NCBI GenBank assembly: GCA_037176845.1
Contig: JAYKXP010000143.1
Span: 48,719 to 112,718, forward strand
DNA: 64,000 nucleotides
From: Paramarasmius palmivorus
Lineage: Eukaryota; Basidiomycota; Agaricomycetes; Agaricales; Marasmiaceae
Direction: 5' to 3'
The position numbers and the translations under genes were made by a program. A model generated the notes under the pieces. That model worked only from the letters and a program-made list of their open reading frames with translations, was not told where the DNA came from and ran no database searches. Positions 25,167-36,779 of the stretch are shown here, one piece after another (position 1 is the first letter of the stretch; each line of letters starts with the position of its first letter).

Positions 25167-26450
25167 TTATTTAATAAAATGTCTTGAAATCTTTGGTTTG
25201 ACAGTAGGACATGAAGTGATCATGTCCCCGACAAGCGAAATACGACTACGGCCAACTCCAACTCTTCGAGGACTATACGATAACATGGTAACGTCAGGCT
25301 TCAGAGTGTTCCCATATTCTGAGAAACATACCTTCGCGTACCCTTCATCGCATAGAAAAGCTCGAATGCGAGATTTTCCAAACACCACCAGCGGAGAACT
25401 TGTTGAGACCTCGCCACTTGAGCAAGCTACCAGAGCAGCCGCCTCGTAGCCAGTATTCAGTTGAGCTTAGAGTCGAACGACATCAGAGACACAAAGAAAG
25501 CGGTATGTAAGAAAAGCTTACGCGTGCTAAGACCGTGAATTCTCTACTTCCTGGCCACGAGCACAAACCTCGAAGGTAGCGTGTCAAGAGCCCTGCGTTG
25601 GCATCCTTGTATGGTCGATGGCATGAGAATGAATCGTATTGCCATGCTGAAGGTGGAGGTAGATGAGGAGGTTCATGCATCATGGTCGCCGCAACGGTGG
25701 TTGAACTACCGTTAGTCCCAGCTCCGTGCGTAGAGCTGCTCTGGTGAATCATGTCGACGTCAAGAGAAAGCTAGCATTATATAGATTAGAAGCGAGCGAA
25801 GTTGAGCAAAATCAGAACCTACCAGCTTCCGCGTAAGTATATCACCCTCAGCTTGACGTCTCCGTTTCAAGGCTACAAGTTCAATGTGCTTGGGTAGCCA
25901 TGCTTCGAAGTTCGTCGTGAATGCGTTATTTGTGCGTGGGATGCCGCTGAGGATTTGCTGGATATCGGATTGAACTGGGCACGCGAAGGATCCAGAAAAC
26001 GACGTATTAAGACCCATGACAGGTAGACGCTTTCTTGCTGATGTTAGGCTGAAGATATCGACGTGTACCATCCTATGCTGGTCAAAGATGAGATGCGGAG
26101 ACGACCTATGGGTAACTCGATGTTAGGATAGAAGGAAATGAGCAGGTAATGAGACGCACCAACAACAAAAGTCCAATCAAGTCCACTTCCACGCTGTAAG
26201 GATTCAGGAGGAAGCTGGAGCGTAGCCTTCAGAGTATGTGCCAGTGAAGAACAGAAAGACATACCTTGTACGAAATGAACATTACGCAGAAACTGCAACG
26301 CACGGGTTTGAGTACGCAGAGAGGCGAAAAAAGGTGTTCGAACTGCGATGTCCGCTTATGATCAACACGCTAATCTCAGCCGTGTCCCGCATAACCATAA
26401 AGCCTCTCTTTTCAACTCCAGCCGCGTATTTTGACCTCATCGACGGCAAG
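25167..26450 (-). CDS. Putative multi-exon gene of unknown function
   Basis: This is single-copy sequence between block E copies II and III. Exon-like frames on the minus strand are joined by introns with good signals. One frame runs from about 26075 to 25826 (SGIPRTNNAFTTNFEAW ... KRRRQAEGDILTRKL). An intron (GTAGGTTC ... ATGCTAG) ends near 25775. The next exon, about 25774-25530, includes EPPHLPPPSAWQYDSF. An intron starting GTAAGCTT follows, then a further exon and an intron (GTATGTTT ... CGTATAG) near 25340-25280. Exon phases do not all fit, so exact boundaries or integrity are uncertain. No domain is recognised. It could be a real lineage-specific gene or another decayed one. I give approximate limits, not a curated model. 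Confidence 0.35.
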
Positions 26451-26511
26451 ATCCCGCACAGCGGGCTTTGTTAATGAAAGTTTCGAGGCGATTCCCCGAG
26501 ATGAGCGAAGC

Positions 26512-26570
26512 CTAAGGAGAACAAAAAAGGGTTTAGAACACGAAGAACGAACAAAATGTCGTAGACCCAC
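26512..26570 (-). other. Recurrent intron, family 1, copy 5
   Basis: A 59-nt minus-strand segment: donor GTGGGTCT, internal TTTGTTCGTTCTTCG, acceptor TTCTCCTTAG. It is the most diverged family-1 member. Confidence 0.45.
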
Positions 26571-27818
26571 TGTATCGTTCTTTTCCGCGGAACAAGAGAA
26601 GAGGCACAGGCGTTGGCTAATGTCCGCCTCTCATCTCTTGGGTACATGCCTTCTCCATCACGAGGATACGCAGGGCGAGCTATTGAGGATGTTTTGTGCT
26701 CTGGCCATGGGTAGATGGCTACGTATTCTTTGTCTTCCATTTTTTGACTATCTTTCCAAACACGCCCGTGTAGCCCTGACGAGTCCTTTTTCCGCGTAGC
26801 TATCAAGCATCGAAGGATGTTGACCGCCTAACGTTGACCATGCCTTGATTTCAGGTGATTTGGTGTTGAGTGCAATTGGGTGTATACCCCACGAAGCGAG
26901 GTTGAGTGGCAACCGTGTCCAGGTTGCCGGATCCTCGAAGACGAGGTAGCGCAGGCTAATAGAACCACCGCGATTCGAGTACCGCAGAAGGTGGGTATGC
27001 AGAGAATACCCCAGCCTAGCGAGGTCGGGATAAGGGATCGAAGAAGTGATTTGGGAGCTTGTATCAATTGACGTCGAGGAAAAAGACGAGACGCGTCTGC
27101 CTATATCCCCTGCCCCACCCCAAATACTTCATCTCCCCCTGCCTACCCTCAGCTTCAGTCCCTGCCGTTGTGGTAATGTCCAAAGAAACGATGCCTGATG
27201 TTAATTCGTCAGATGAATGACGTCCCTTTGACCTTGAAATGCACTTACCATTCGCTTACTGCCGCACACACCCCGCACCTCTACTGCCTTCAGCTGTATT
27301 CTATAGTTGACGTCTCCAATGCAACGTTCGTTCTGAGTGCGAATGACGCGTAAGGGTGGCCGGGGTACGAGGATAGTGGTAGGTCCAAAAAGCCTGGATT
27401 TTCCTTGCTGTGTCCTACCCCTAGCTTTCCGTACACGTTCTGACCCTCGACCATCTTCCTTTCTCAGGGAATCTTCTCGTTGTTCATACAAAGGGCGAAA
27501 ACCTTCATTTCCAGTGGAATGGGCATAGTGTACGGGAGTAGAGGCGAACAAGACTCGTTCGAGAGCGCGAGCGTGACCGTTTGTCGCAATGAGCACCGTT
27601 TGAGTGGCTTGGTGAGGCGGATGAAGGCTTTTATGAGCTGCATCGAGGATGAGACGGCGGAGGGAGGTGCGATGGAGGAAGGTGTAGTAGGTCGGGTGTC
27701 GGTAGCAGGATAGGACGGTGCTTGGAGCTCTTCTTCCACCGGAGCATTTAGACGTAAAGGGGTATCATGCGAGGTAGGACATGTCGTTTAGGATTTGTGC
27801 TGGCTGGTGGTCGTATTG

Positions 27819-27886
27819 CTGAAAAAACTGGGGAAAAGAGAATGAGATTCGCCGGATGACGATGGGAAGAGGTATGTATTACACAC
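27819..27886 (-). other. Recurrent intron, family 4, copy 2
   Basis: A 68-nt minus-strand intron candidate with donor GTGTGTAA and acceptor TTTTTTCAG, followed by the CAATACGACCA exon start shared with 14638-14698. Confidence 0.55.
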
Positions 27887-28099
27887 CTGGTCAATTTCAG
27901 TTTCTCAACCTACTGAGCCAACTGGCGGTCGATAATCAGAAGGGGTAGAAGGACTATGAGATCTTCGGAAGGTGGAGAACGATGTCGAAGCGTCACATCA
28001 TGGTGGTGAGAGTGAAAAGGAGTAGTAGCCGGTCTCTACCCCGGAAAAGTGTTCAAAACAGGGCGTTATTCACGGGATCTGGGGGTATAGAGGTTAGAC

Positions 28100-28827
28100 A
28101 GTACACGAATAAAAGATGGTAAAGCAGGAACCTACAGAGGCTGGGAACTGGAAGCCCCAAAGTGCTGCTTGCGACGGGAATGCCTTGATGGAAGTTTGGG
28201 TGTGCCTGGACAGATTGCGTTGCACACGGACGGTTTCCTCAAGTATTTGATGCTCGTTTCCTCCATACCATCCCTTTCTTTTCCGCCAAGTCGGTGGTTT
28301 GGAGTTGGAGCGCTGCCCGACGTGGACGGTGAAAGGAAGAAGACCTGGACGGCCCGAGTTGCCCGGAACGAACAAAACGTGGTTATCACACGGCTGTTCC
28401 CTGCATCTGCAAATGATCTTTGGTGCGTTTTTTCTTCTTCGCTCAACGTCTTAATACCCCACTCTTTGCAGGGCCCTGTGGTGCTACTATCCCAGGTCTA
28501 TTCCAACTCAACGCCCAAAATACGCTGCTAAGATACGTCTAACGCCAGAAGGACACGGCCTCCATCCACCCGAACACATCGGCATCACTTGGGCTGACTG
28601 GCAAGCCTGTGATGTACAGGATGATGCACCATGATGCATCCTCATTTCGTTCCTCCTGCCAACCACGATAGGCAAGTACAATTCTATCAAAGCCCACTAT
28701 CACTGAATATATAAACCTACAGCACTCCGCCTCATGTTCTACACACCACATCCTGCCCTTTGCCCTCAACCACTACCATCGAGTCCTCCTTCCTGCCTAT
28801 TCCTCCTCCTCCCCGGCTTTATTCGAC
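28100..28827. repeat. Upstream part of duplicated block D (copy at 41.36-41.85 k)
   Basis: The 5' flank of the 28828 gene aligns with the 5' flank of its paralogue. A 120-aa ORF at 28169-28531 is only partly kept in the other copy and has no known domain, so I do not call it a gene. Confidence 0.55.
28704..28716 (+). promoter_or_regulatory. TATA-like box upstream of the 28828 gene
   Basis: GAATATATAAACC lies about 115 bp before the ATG. A matching A/T box (AAATATAAAAGCC) is at the same distance in the paralogue near 41732. A pyrimidine-rich stretch lies between box and ATG in both, typical of fungal promoters. The call is by position and conservation only. Confidence 0.45.
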
Positions 28828-30277
28828 ATGCCCTACGGTATAACCTCACAGAAGATCCAAGGTGGAACCTTTAACGACGTTGGCCATGATCAGACGAACA
28901 ACACCTACCGTGGTCAAGTCGTTGGACATCATGTCCAGATCGAAACAATGACCGTCGGCTGTTCCCATAGCCAGCAGTTGGTGAAGCATACAATGTACAA
29001 TGAGGTGAAGGTGCTCCGCTTACTTGAATCCCTCAGTCTGCTCACCGGCGTTTTTCAGTTCGAATACATCAAACTCGGACAGATTGTTCCACTGGAAACC
29101 CTTTCCACTGAAGACCTTTCACAGCTTGAAATCAGCTATCGCAGCGGACGAATGGTAGGACGCCTAAAAACTCGCGTCACGACCTGTACAGTCACCATAG
29201 GCCAGGACAAGGACTCGAAACTCATTGCTATGATGTATGAAGGGGAAGATGCTCAAAAGGCTTGGGAGCATGACTTTCAATATGTATCAGGGATCAAGTC
29301 AGTCTTGAGAACAATTCTTCATTATCCCTTTGCTAACATTCACCTTAAGGGAACCAGGATTTGCCCATTTGTTCGGCATCAACCAGTCTTCTCGAATCCC
29401 AATGTTAATTTTTCACCGTAGGGTGCCCTCCCATTTTCCCTCCCCAGCACACATTTTGACACTACCCCCAGATACAGAACATACACCAGTAACAAGCATG
29501 CAAGTGGAGGATTTGGATGACATTCTCCGAAATTTCTCATGGGCCTTTGATGATCTTGTCAAGAAGGACTGTCAGTGCTACATACCCATTCTTCCTTCTC
29601 AACATGTATTCTGACCAAATCCATAGCTTACCCCTAGTATGACACTGTCAATTTTGACTTTGGGTCAGCAATGATGACATTTTTGTGAATAGCTTGTTCT
29701 GGTGGTCAGTCAATGGTGCAGCCTACCTGTTCTTCCCACCTAGAGTGTATTCTGACAAAATGTACAGTGCCCAATCTCCCAGATGGCATGCGAGGTCTGG
29801 TAGAGGGACTGTACTTGTCCCAGGGAAGACTTGGAGATGAATCAAGCCCAAAGGAATGGGATCAGGTCCTCCAGCAGCTCTTACACCTCTTACATGTTTG
29901 GGGGTGTGAGATTGACTCTGAGGCTGGTAAGAAGGATGAATGGAAGTGGGTAAGGGTCAAGGATTCTGGTTCTATTCAAGGTGTGTTACCTGCCCATCTT
30001 GTACTCAACTGTTACACTAAGAATCCCTCTCCCAGAATTGGATGATGACAGTGAAGATATGTCAAACACCAGCCCATCACATTCGTCTGTATCTGTTGAA
30101 GGTAGTGGCACTCACAAACGCAAAAGGAATACCTCAGGATCAATGGAGAAACAGGAAGCCTTTGCCAAGTTCAGAGCCAACAAACGCTTCAAGCCAGCAT
30201 CATCAAAGAAGCAACAGCTTCTCAAAAATGCACGAAAGAGGCCAGGGCTTCAGGGCAAGAAGCTGAGGGGTCAGTGA
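28828..30277 (+). pseudogene. Agaricomycete-type GGTFNDV-motif protein, copy 1 (broken)
   Basis: Exon 1 (28828-29297) starts MPYGITSQKIQGGTFNDVG and continues to a segment with KLIAMMYEGEDAQKAWEHDF. Intron 1 is 29298-29349 (donor GTCAGT, branch CTAAC, acceptor TTAAG). Exon 2 (29350-29570) gives FAHLFGINQSSRIPMLIFH. Intron 2 is 29571-29626. Exon 3 opens with an in-frame TAG at 29635-29637, where copy 2 has CAG. A frame change near 29660-29690 is shared with copy 2. A last intron at 29981-30035 precedes a basic C-terminal exon (KRKR, KKQQLLKNARKRP) ending at 30277. N-terminal motifs of this kind are, to my knowledge, common in Agaricomycete proteins that go on to kinase-like or NLR-like domains; here the middle reads like that lineage-specific family rather than a catalytic domain. 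Function unknown. The last exon differs completely from copy 2. Confidence 0.55.
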
Positions 30278-30940
30278 GTCCCAGTGTGACTGGAATGGGA
30301 ATATAGGTTAGAAGTGTTGGTTTGGGTTCTGTTGAATGGACTTCTTGTCTCGGTATTTTACTTTAAACTCAGGCTATGTTTTATGGTGATGACAGGTTCA
30401 CTGATTGGGTGTACTATGTATATGGACTGGCACAGACATGATAGTGAGGTAGAAATAATTCAGTTTGTATTGCATCATTTGTGAAGCTCCATTATATAAA
30501 TGGTCTCGAAACCCCAGCAGTGAGGTGGAGAATGCGAAATGGCAGTTGATAGACTCATATGTAGTCAATGAGAGACAAAATGGGCTACATATGAACTATC
30601 TAGCTTGTTGGGATGCTTCAGTTCTCATTTGCTTTCAGACTATTGACCTAACAGACTATTGGTTCAATTATGGATGGCTGCATAATTTTGGCCTGGAAAC
30701 ATGTTGCACGTGTACCCTCGAATCTGGTCCATGACCACCTTCCATATTGGGACATCCTGTTCATGACCCTTCACAACTGCTTAACAGTGAGGGTGTCTGA
30801 TACTGGATCTGCTTAACAGTGGGCCTTCTAGTAGAGACTTTGTGCAACTGCTGATTTACAGGGTGGATGCTTGAAGGTACACTGCTAGTTAGCCTGTTTG
30901 AAGGCTTGTGCTAACTCCCTAGGCTGCATTGGCTCCTTTC
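30278..30940. other. Spacer without recognised gene
   Basis: This is the 3' flank of the 28828 gene. It is A/T-richer, and an 89-aa plus-strand ORF (30465-30734) has no known domain. I see nothing else in it. Confidence 0.35.
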
Positions 30941-31560
30941 AAACCATGCAGTATGCTCCTCTTCTGGGTTGCTACAATAAGATTTAGGACATGCAGTTGA
31001 GTTGGGAATCTTGTATTTGCTGATGGTTAGTAGATGGTACATTCAACATGTAAGCCTCAACTTCTGAGCACTTTGCCTTTCTGACACGTTTCATTACTTC
31101 AAGCTCAAGGTATTGTTGGCTATACCCAAACCTACCTCACATTATATGAAAAGGTGCTTAAGGTAGATTTAGAACAGCCAGGGCAGGACGGTGTTGGGGC
31201 AGGGAGTTTAGCAATCGCAATTGTACTGTTTATCTCACTGGAAATCTTTACCTCATGTGTCCTTTATGCTTGTAGTATCTTTGTATGATTTAGCTTGAAT
31301 ACCAGAGGCTATGTTGCATTTACTTTCTGTATGCAAAAGCTACACAATAGTGGAAGAGGCAGGATCAAAGCACCATTGAGTTGCACACTTGGATCACTTC
31401 CAACCACCATGATCATGATGATGTCTCCAGATCTCCTCTACAAATCCAGCACCTCAACATCATTCTCCACCCTCCTAAGATCTAAGACACTCCTATATTT
31501 CAGGGTATCCAACTGCTCCATTGTGCTTGATATCAACTCTTGTCTCAGAGCTTTTACATG
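30941..31560 (-). repeat. Inverted copy of the block E / block A junction
   Basis: Read on the minus strand, this segment matches 44240-44810 (end of block E copy IV plus start of block A') and its last part matches 5706-5950. It keeps the family-3 intron at 31050-31103. It is the only large inverted piece in the array and shows that the E-to-A junction existed before the inversion. Confidence 0.65.
31050..31103 (+). other. Recurrent intron, family 3, inverted copy
   Basis: The same 54-nt intron as at 5783-5836 and 44635-44688 but on the plus strand: donor GTAAGCC, branch CTGACAC, acceptor TTCAAG. Confidence 0.6.
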
Positions 31561-31667
31561 CAGCATATTCTGGCATTACATATAGAATACTCGACTATCC
31601 CAATTTGGATGTAATTCTTGAAATTAAATACAGGTGCTAAAAAAAATGAAAATGGCACTTGGCTATT

Positions 31668-31876
31668 TTAGTCATTATTGATATCATCATTATTGTCCTC
31701 GCACTCATCCACTTGATACTCATCTGGGTCGTCTTCCTCGTCCTCCCATCCATCATCTTCATCCAAATACTCCTCGCCCTCACCGGCATTTGATGAATCC
31801 ACTGGCGTCGTTTGAAAGATCTCACTGGCATGTGATGTGTGAGATGCTGGCAATTCTGATGCATATTTTGCCGCAA
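31668..31876 (-). CDS. Short very acidic ORF, unknown
   Basis: A 61-codon minus-strand frame (31668-31853) is rich in Asp and Glu (EYLDEDDGWEDEEDDPDEY). An acidic low-complexity tail of this kind could be the end of a nuclear or transposon protein. It abuts the hAT fossil but lies on the other strand. Low complexity alone can keep a frame open, so I am unsure it is a gene. Confidence 0.2.
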
Positions 31877-31884
31877 CCGCTCAC

Positions 31885-32396
31885 TGGATTGATGAGGGTC
31901 TTGATGCTTGGAAGCTTTGCATGGCCTTGATTGGTTTGTACGGCTTACTGGCTCACACAGTAGTGCCTGCCTTGGACATACCCTGTTCCAAATTGTGAAG
32001 CGGATTGGGATTGAAGACTGTGTAAGTCTAATCTATTCATATCATTTAGTTTGATACTCATTCCTCAACTAGATTGGATGGGTAACCTGTGATAACACAT
32101 CAAATAACACAACAATAATGGAGGAATTTGCATCATTAATGCCAGGGTTCTGTTTTCTTGCAGATGAACATTGAACATGGTATGCTTATTCCCTATGTTT
32201 GTTACATCAATAACACACTGACATTAGCATAGATGCCTTACACATATCATTAACCTCGCAGTTCAGGCATTCATCAAAGCCTATAGCAGGTCAACTCATT
32301 ATGATCCGCAAAACCCCGAAGCCCATGAGCTGGAGGATACCAGTGACGAGGTCGGGAAGGTTAGGTATATATATCTTGCCCACTACGAGCTAAGAT
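31885..32396 (+). pseudogene. hAT-family transposase fragment
   Basis: Pieces of the RNase H-like core of a fungal hAT transposase are read across two introns. Segments in order: WIDEGLDAWKLCMALI; after a frameshift GHTLFQIVKRIGIEDC; intron 32022-32072 (donor GTAAGT, acceptor AACTAG); IGWVTCDNTSNN, whose Asp fits the second catalytic residue; intron 32180-32232; then CLTHIINLAVQAF and DPQNPEAHELEDTSDEVG. The WVT-DN-SNN and CL-HIINLA motifs are typical of fungal hAT proteins. Two in-frame TGA codons just before CLTHII (the second spans the splice junction) would both be Arg if read as CGA, which fits the usual R-RCL-H motif. N- and C-terminal parts, including the zinc finger and dimerisation domain, and the terminal repeats are missing. 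Confidence 0.7.
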
Positions 32397-32880
32397 TTTG
32401 GTAGGCACGTGCTAGGGCATGAAGAACAAAACACTTACACATACCAGGGAATTCACTCTTTTCCCAGCGCTGTCGGTTCAAGGGTGTTGGTTGAAGAGAA
32501 TGTATACAGTTCTGGAGCTTGTAGATAATATAACACAGTATGGATGACAACACATGGATTCTGAGTATCTGGAATATGAGATACTCAGTGTGGTAGTTAG
32601 GTGGTAGCGGAAATGAATAGTCAGAGATGTGGAGTGGTTGAACACAGTGCGGAATATGAAGGAGCTATCAGAACCAATAGCTCAGGCTTGAAAAAGTGTG
32701 TATGTCTGTGAACCATAGTGTTATGGAGTCATAGGAACATGGGATCCATCAGAGTGCTTTGAGTGGGTTTTACTTCGAGAATGGTGCTTGTCCATGCTCT
32801 TGGATGGTGTTCGTGTACTGTTGGACTAGAACATTGCACCAAGAGTTGGAATATGAACAATCTTCCGAGCCATCCTACAC
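32397..32880. repeat. Junction mosaic of partial block copies
   Basis: From about 32410 to 32480 the sequence matches the donor-side half of a family-1 intron and its upstream exon (as at 20490-20590). From about 32590 to 32830 it matches 12.64-13.0 k and 35.44-35.81 k. The hAT fragment ends abruptly at the start of this mosaic. Confidence 0.5.
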
Positions 32881-35800
32881 AAAAAGTCATACCCATCCCA
32901 TCCTGAATACCATTGCAGTCCCTTGTTCCAAGCCCTAGTTTCACAGTCATCTCAGATAGAACACTTGGAGCACCTAGTATTAGTCTTTAATCAAAGATGA
33001 TCTCTCAAGCCCGAGGGTACAAAGAACGTACCTTAGCCTTTCCCTCACTCGAGTCCCTTTGTATCTCCTGCATACTGAATCTTTCCCATGAAAGATCTTT
33101 GACAGAGACCTCGAGAGTGAGAATGACACGTCCGACAAAGACCTGGGAGGAAAAAAGGGTATATGAGCGTGGGTGTTCAAACTCCTTTCAACCTTTCTGT
33201 ACACGCCCCAAAGCCATACTATCTCTTATCTTCTCTATTCAATCTCTTTTCCAGGAAAACCGGTGAAGAAAGGGTGGTAGTCTCGCGAATGAGACAGTTG
33301 AACACCCAGCTGCCAGTTTTTAGCATCCAGGGAAGATGGGGGTATTCATGGGCATGGACAGCTTCAATAGTCATGTCGAGGACAAATCTGTAGAGGGGTG
33401 CGCAAAGGAAGAAGTAGAGGAATGGGTTTCAGGGGAAAGGATGCGTATTCAGAGAACGAGGTATGTAGTTGGTTGATTTGGGGCCTCTTCATTCACAACG
33501 GAGTGAGCTCTGATTTGAGGAAAAGAGACTTGCGGTGGATCTTGCGGTGGATTCCACGGAGGTAGGGGTTGTGAAAGTACTGGGAGGATCCTTGGTCGAG
33601 AGACTGTACACGGAGGAAGGAACACAAGATTCAGCAGATGAGTATGTAGTAAAGGAATAGTACGCACCTCTCTCCCTGAATTGATGCTTTCCAACCTTTT
33701 GGGCTATATACTAAGTCCAGAGAGGTAGAAAGAGTCCAAGATACCCATGTCAAGGCATTGTTGAAGCTCTGAGGATATCAATGGTGGTGGAAGTGGGCAA
33801 AGCGACGTTGTGCGCTTGGCCTTGTTATCGACTCGGATTATCAGTAGCAACCGTGTCAATCTCGTACATCATAAGTATGTATTCATGCTGAGGTATACTA
33901 CGCGTAAACGATATGACTGCACCGACAAGAGACCGAGGACTGAGATATATAGCCACAATGTCAGCTGCACCCGTTTACAACCATTCTATCTCTCTACAAC
34001 CTTCTAGAGCAAGACAGCGCCATCTCGAATTGACAGCTTTTTCTCTAGCTCTAGCTTCCGTTCAATCGAGAATTAGGTGAGGTTTTCTGAGGTACGAGCT
34101 GGTACAAGGTCGGGATCCAGAGTCCTTCAACGTAGACCGGCGACAAGTCTAAACAGAGCACAGAAGAGAATCAGATATCGAAAGACTGCCGCGAACAAGA
34201 CACCGATACGTACCAGGAAGTTCTTGTTCGGCTCTTTTGCTCGCTTCCAGAGACCCAGTTGCGAATCCCACTGAGCGGTTGAAACGATTGGGGTATGTAA
34301 AGGCTACGCCCAATTCTCTTCTGGCCCAACAACCTCCGTCGTCCATAGTACAGGACACGCAAGCAATTGGGAGAACTTGGGATCGAATATGAAATTCAAC
34401 ATGAAAATTGCCCATGTTCTTCTTAAGCTAGATAGGATGGCGACAAGGATTTCGATTTCCAATTGTCGAAACTTGGTGTTGCGATGAACTCATCGGCGCT
34501 CTCTAACAACTTCGTCAGCTAGCGTTTCTTTGCCGGATTGTGCGAGACAGACATACCGCAATACCTCGGGTCTAGTACACAGGAAGAACGTAGAGTGCGA
34601 CGTACCGGAACGATACACAGGAGCGGATTCGAAGCTCTTTTTGATATCGATTGCGGTCTTCGCACGCAACAAGCGTGCTGGCATACCGAGCGATGGTCAT
34701 GTTGAACTGTCTATGCAGATATGCAAGGGTATACTAAGCTAGACAGAAAAGATTCCCCACGAGCCCACTAGGACCATCGTACAGTCTCTACCGCCTCGGA
34801 TGCACTTGTGAGTCTACGGGCCTAGCCGTAGAGGCTTAGATCTAAGAAATGTGTACTGTGAGTACTCGATACAACGGTATAAACGTAGCCCACGTACCTA
34901 TAACCGTGCGAGAGTGTGCTGAGGTAGTTAACTCTCTGACTTCGGCCTCGTCCTTGCAGAGCTGGCGTGGACGAACGACAGAGATACCGAGGTAAGTCCG
35001 TAGTCGCCACTCGCGATACCTGGCAACCAAAACCCAAGTATCCGGGAGCTGTATAGCCAGCGTATTCTAATATGCTTGGGTGTCTTCATCCGCCCTACAC
35101 GGGTCAATGAACACGTCAAGCCGGGGAGAGAATGGGGGCAAAATAGAAGGGTAAGGTGGAATGACGCGAGGAACGATGTGAAGGTTGATAATCGGTGTAC
35201 GACGGGCTTCATATACCCTTTTCCGATTCGAGAACACCTAATCGTGCCAACCTACGGACCCAGCCAACTAAACCAATCCCCTACAGGTCCCGGAGACGAC
35301 GTATCACGCTGCTTGCGCAACTTTCGCTTTGTCTCCTCCTGCACCTCGGAACCGTCGTACCGCCTTTGATCTTGGAGCAAGGAATACAGTGTTGAAGTCC
35401 TGGGTTTGGCTCCGAGCGGGTACAATTGCGAGCCGTGGAAAGGACGAGGGTGTGCTCAACCTTGAGCTTTCAGAGTAGAGTAGCGTTATTGGATGAGGAT
35501 GATGACGCTAGGGCTCTAAGCGTATGGGATAAGGGGAAATAGTGTGGTAGTTGAGCACGGGGAATGGATAGGAATGGTCGAGTCAGGGATGCGGAGTAGT
35601 TGAACGCGAGTGTGAAAGGCAGAGGAATCGACGGATATTATAGGCCAGTCTTGAGATCTTGAGAAGGTATACATGTTGACGAATCGTAGCGTTGGAAAGT
35701 CAAAGGTAGGGACATGACGGAAGGCTTTGAGTCACTGGTTTGCCTTTGAGAATGGCGCTTGTCCATGTTCCTGGTTAGCGTTTGTGTACGGTTGGACTAG

Positions 35801-35945
35801 GAAGCTGGAGAAAAGAGTGTTTTCAGCTACAGTAGATGACCAAAATGAATAGATACCTGCGTACCTATCATGTTGTATAGCCCGATTCCTAGTATGAACG
35901 ATGTGGAGAAGAGCAAAGAGCGATACATGGCCGCGTCTCTTTGCA
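32881..35945. repeat. Duplicated block B', copy of 9.90-13.14 k
   Basis: This aligns in order with the left block B. Frames are interrupted differently in the two copies: the 208-aa plus-strand frame of the left copy is broken here, while a minus-strand frame at 34415-34149 is longer here. The family-1 intron is at 34149-34213. Confidence 0.65.
34149..34213 (-). other. Recurrent intron, family 1, copy 6
   Basis: A 65-nt minus-strand intron: donor GTACGTATC, internal GGTGTCTTGTTC, branch-like CTGAT, acceptor GCTCTGTTTAG. It corresponds to 11191-11260. Confidence 0.65.
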
Positions 35946-36779
35946 AGAAGTCTAAAAAGAACGCAGAATAGAATCAGAAATCGATTAGATAGCGAAGAAC
36001 AAGACACTGGTAAGTACGTACTAATGAATTCCTTGTTCGGCTCCATTACTCATCCCAGCTTCACCCGAAGAAAGAAGCTGCGAAGCAGGAGGATTGGGTA
36101 ACGACTACATCGTGCCCTAGTTGAGGTCCACAACATATAGCACCAGATACACAAGGGATTGGTGAAACTTGGTATCGAATCCGACATCAGTCATTGCCAT
36201 CAACGCGTTCTCGTTAGGCTAGATAGAGGTAACGAGGACCTTGACTTCCACCCGTTAAGACTCGGCGTTGATATCGATGTATTGGCGCTGTCCAGTAGAC
36301 TTCATTAGCCAACATTCTCGTCAGATTATATGGGTCATCCATACCACGATGCGCAAAAGCCTGATATGAGCAGAGGATGATTTTCTGCCATCTCAATGAG
36401 ATAGAAGCTGTCGAGCGCTGCGTTAACCTTGATGAGAGATCTAAGAACTGTGTTGGTACCAAATACACGAGAAGAAGGCCGCGATCCGCCAGAACAATGC
36501 ACGGGCGAATGTTCCAAGCTCTTCGATGTTTCTCTTTCACCAGGAACGATACTCGAATTTGGACAAAGGCCCTAAGCTCGACCGTGTCAAGCAACTTTGT
36601 GAGGAAGGAGTAGTAGGTTTGCCGCAAAGGCTTACAGGCTCCAAATCGGATTGAGCAAGGGATCGAGGACGAGGTGTGTGTAGGAATGCGACCGAGTTGG
36701 CTCTGCGAGTCTGTTCTATGAGGAGAAAAGAGGAAGATGTAAATAGGAACTCGGTTAAACTCCCTGCCAAGTTCTGATA
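35946..36779. repeat. Block H', copy of 21.58-22.52 k
   Basis: In this right array block H' follows B' directly, whereas in the left array blocks E, F and G lie between them, so the order is rearranged. A minus-strand frame of 137 codons (36214-36627) is open, but its second half is not kept in the left copy. Confidence 0.55.
35952..36021 (-). other. Recurrent intron, family 1, copy 7
   Basis: A 70-nt minus-strand intron: donor GTACGTACTTACC (two overlapping donor choices), branch-like CTGATTC, acceptor TTCTTTTTAG. Confidence 0.65.

Larger units (their letters stand above)
26480..28099. repeat. Multi-copy block E, copy III
   Basis: From 26620 to 28020 this aligns with 13.48-14.93 k. On the minus strand the exon after the intron at 27819-27886 keeps a 91-codon open frame (27739-27464), and an alternative frame (27596-27201) is open too. 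It is the best preserved copy of block E, yet I cannot assign it to a family. The first 140 bases carry a family-1 intron. Confidence 0.6.
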
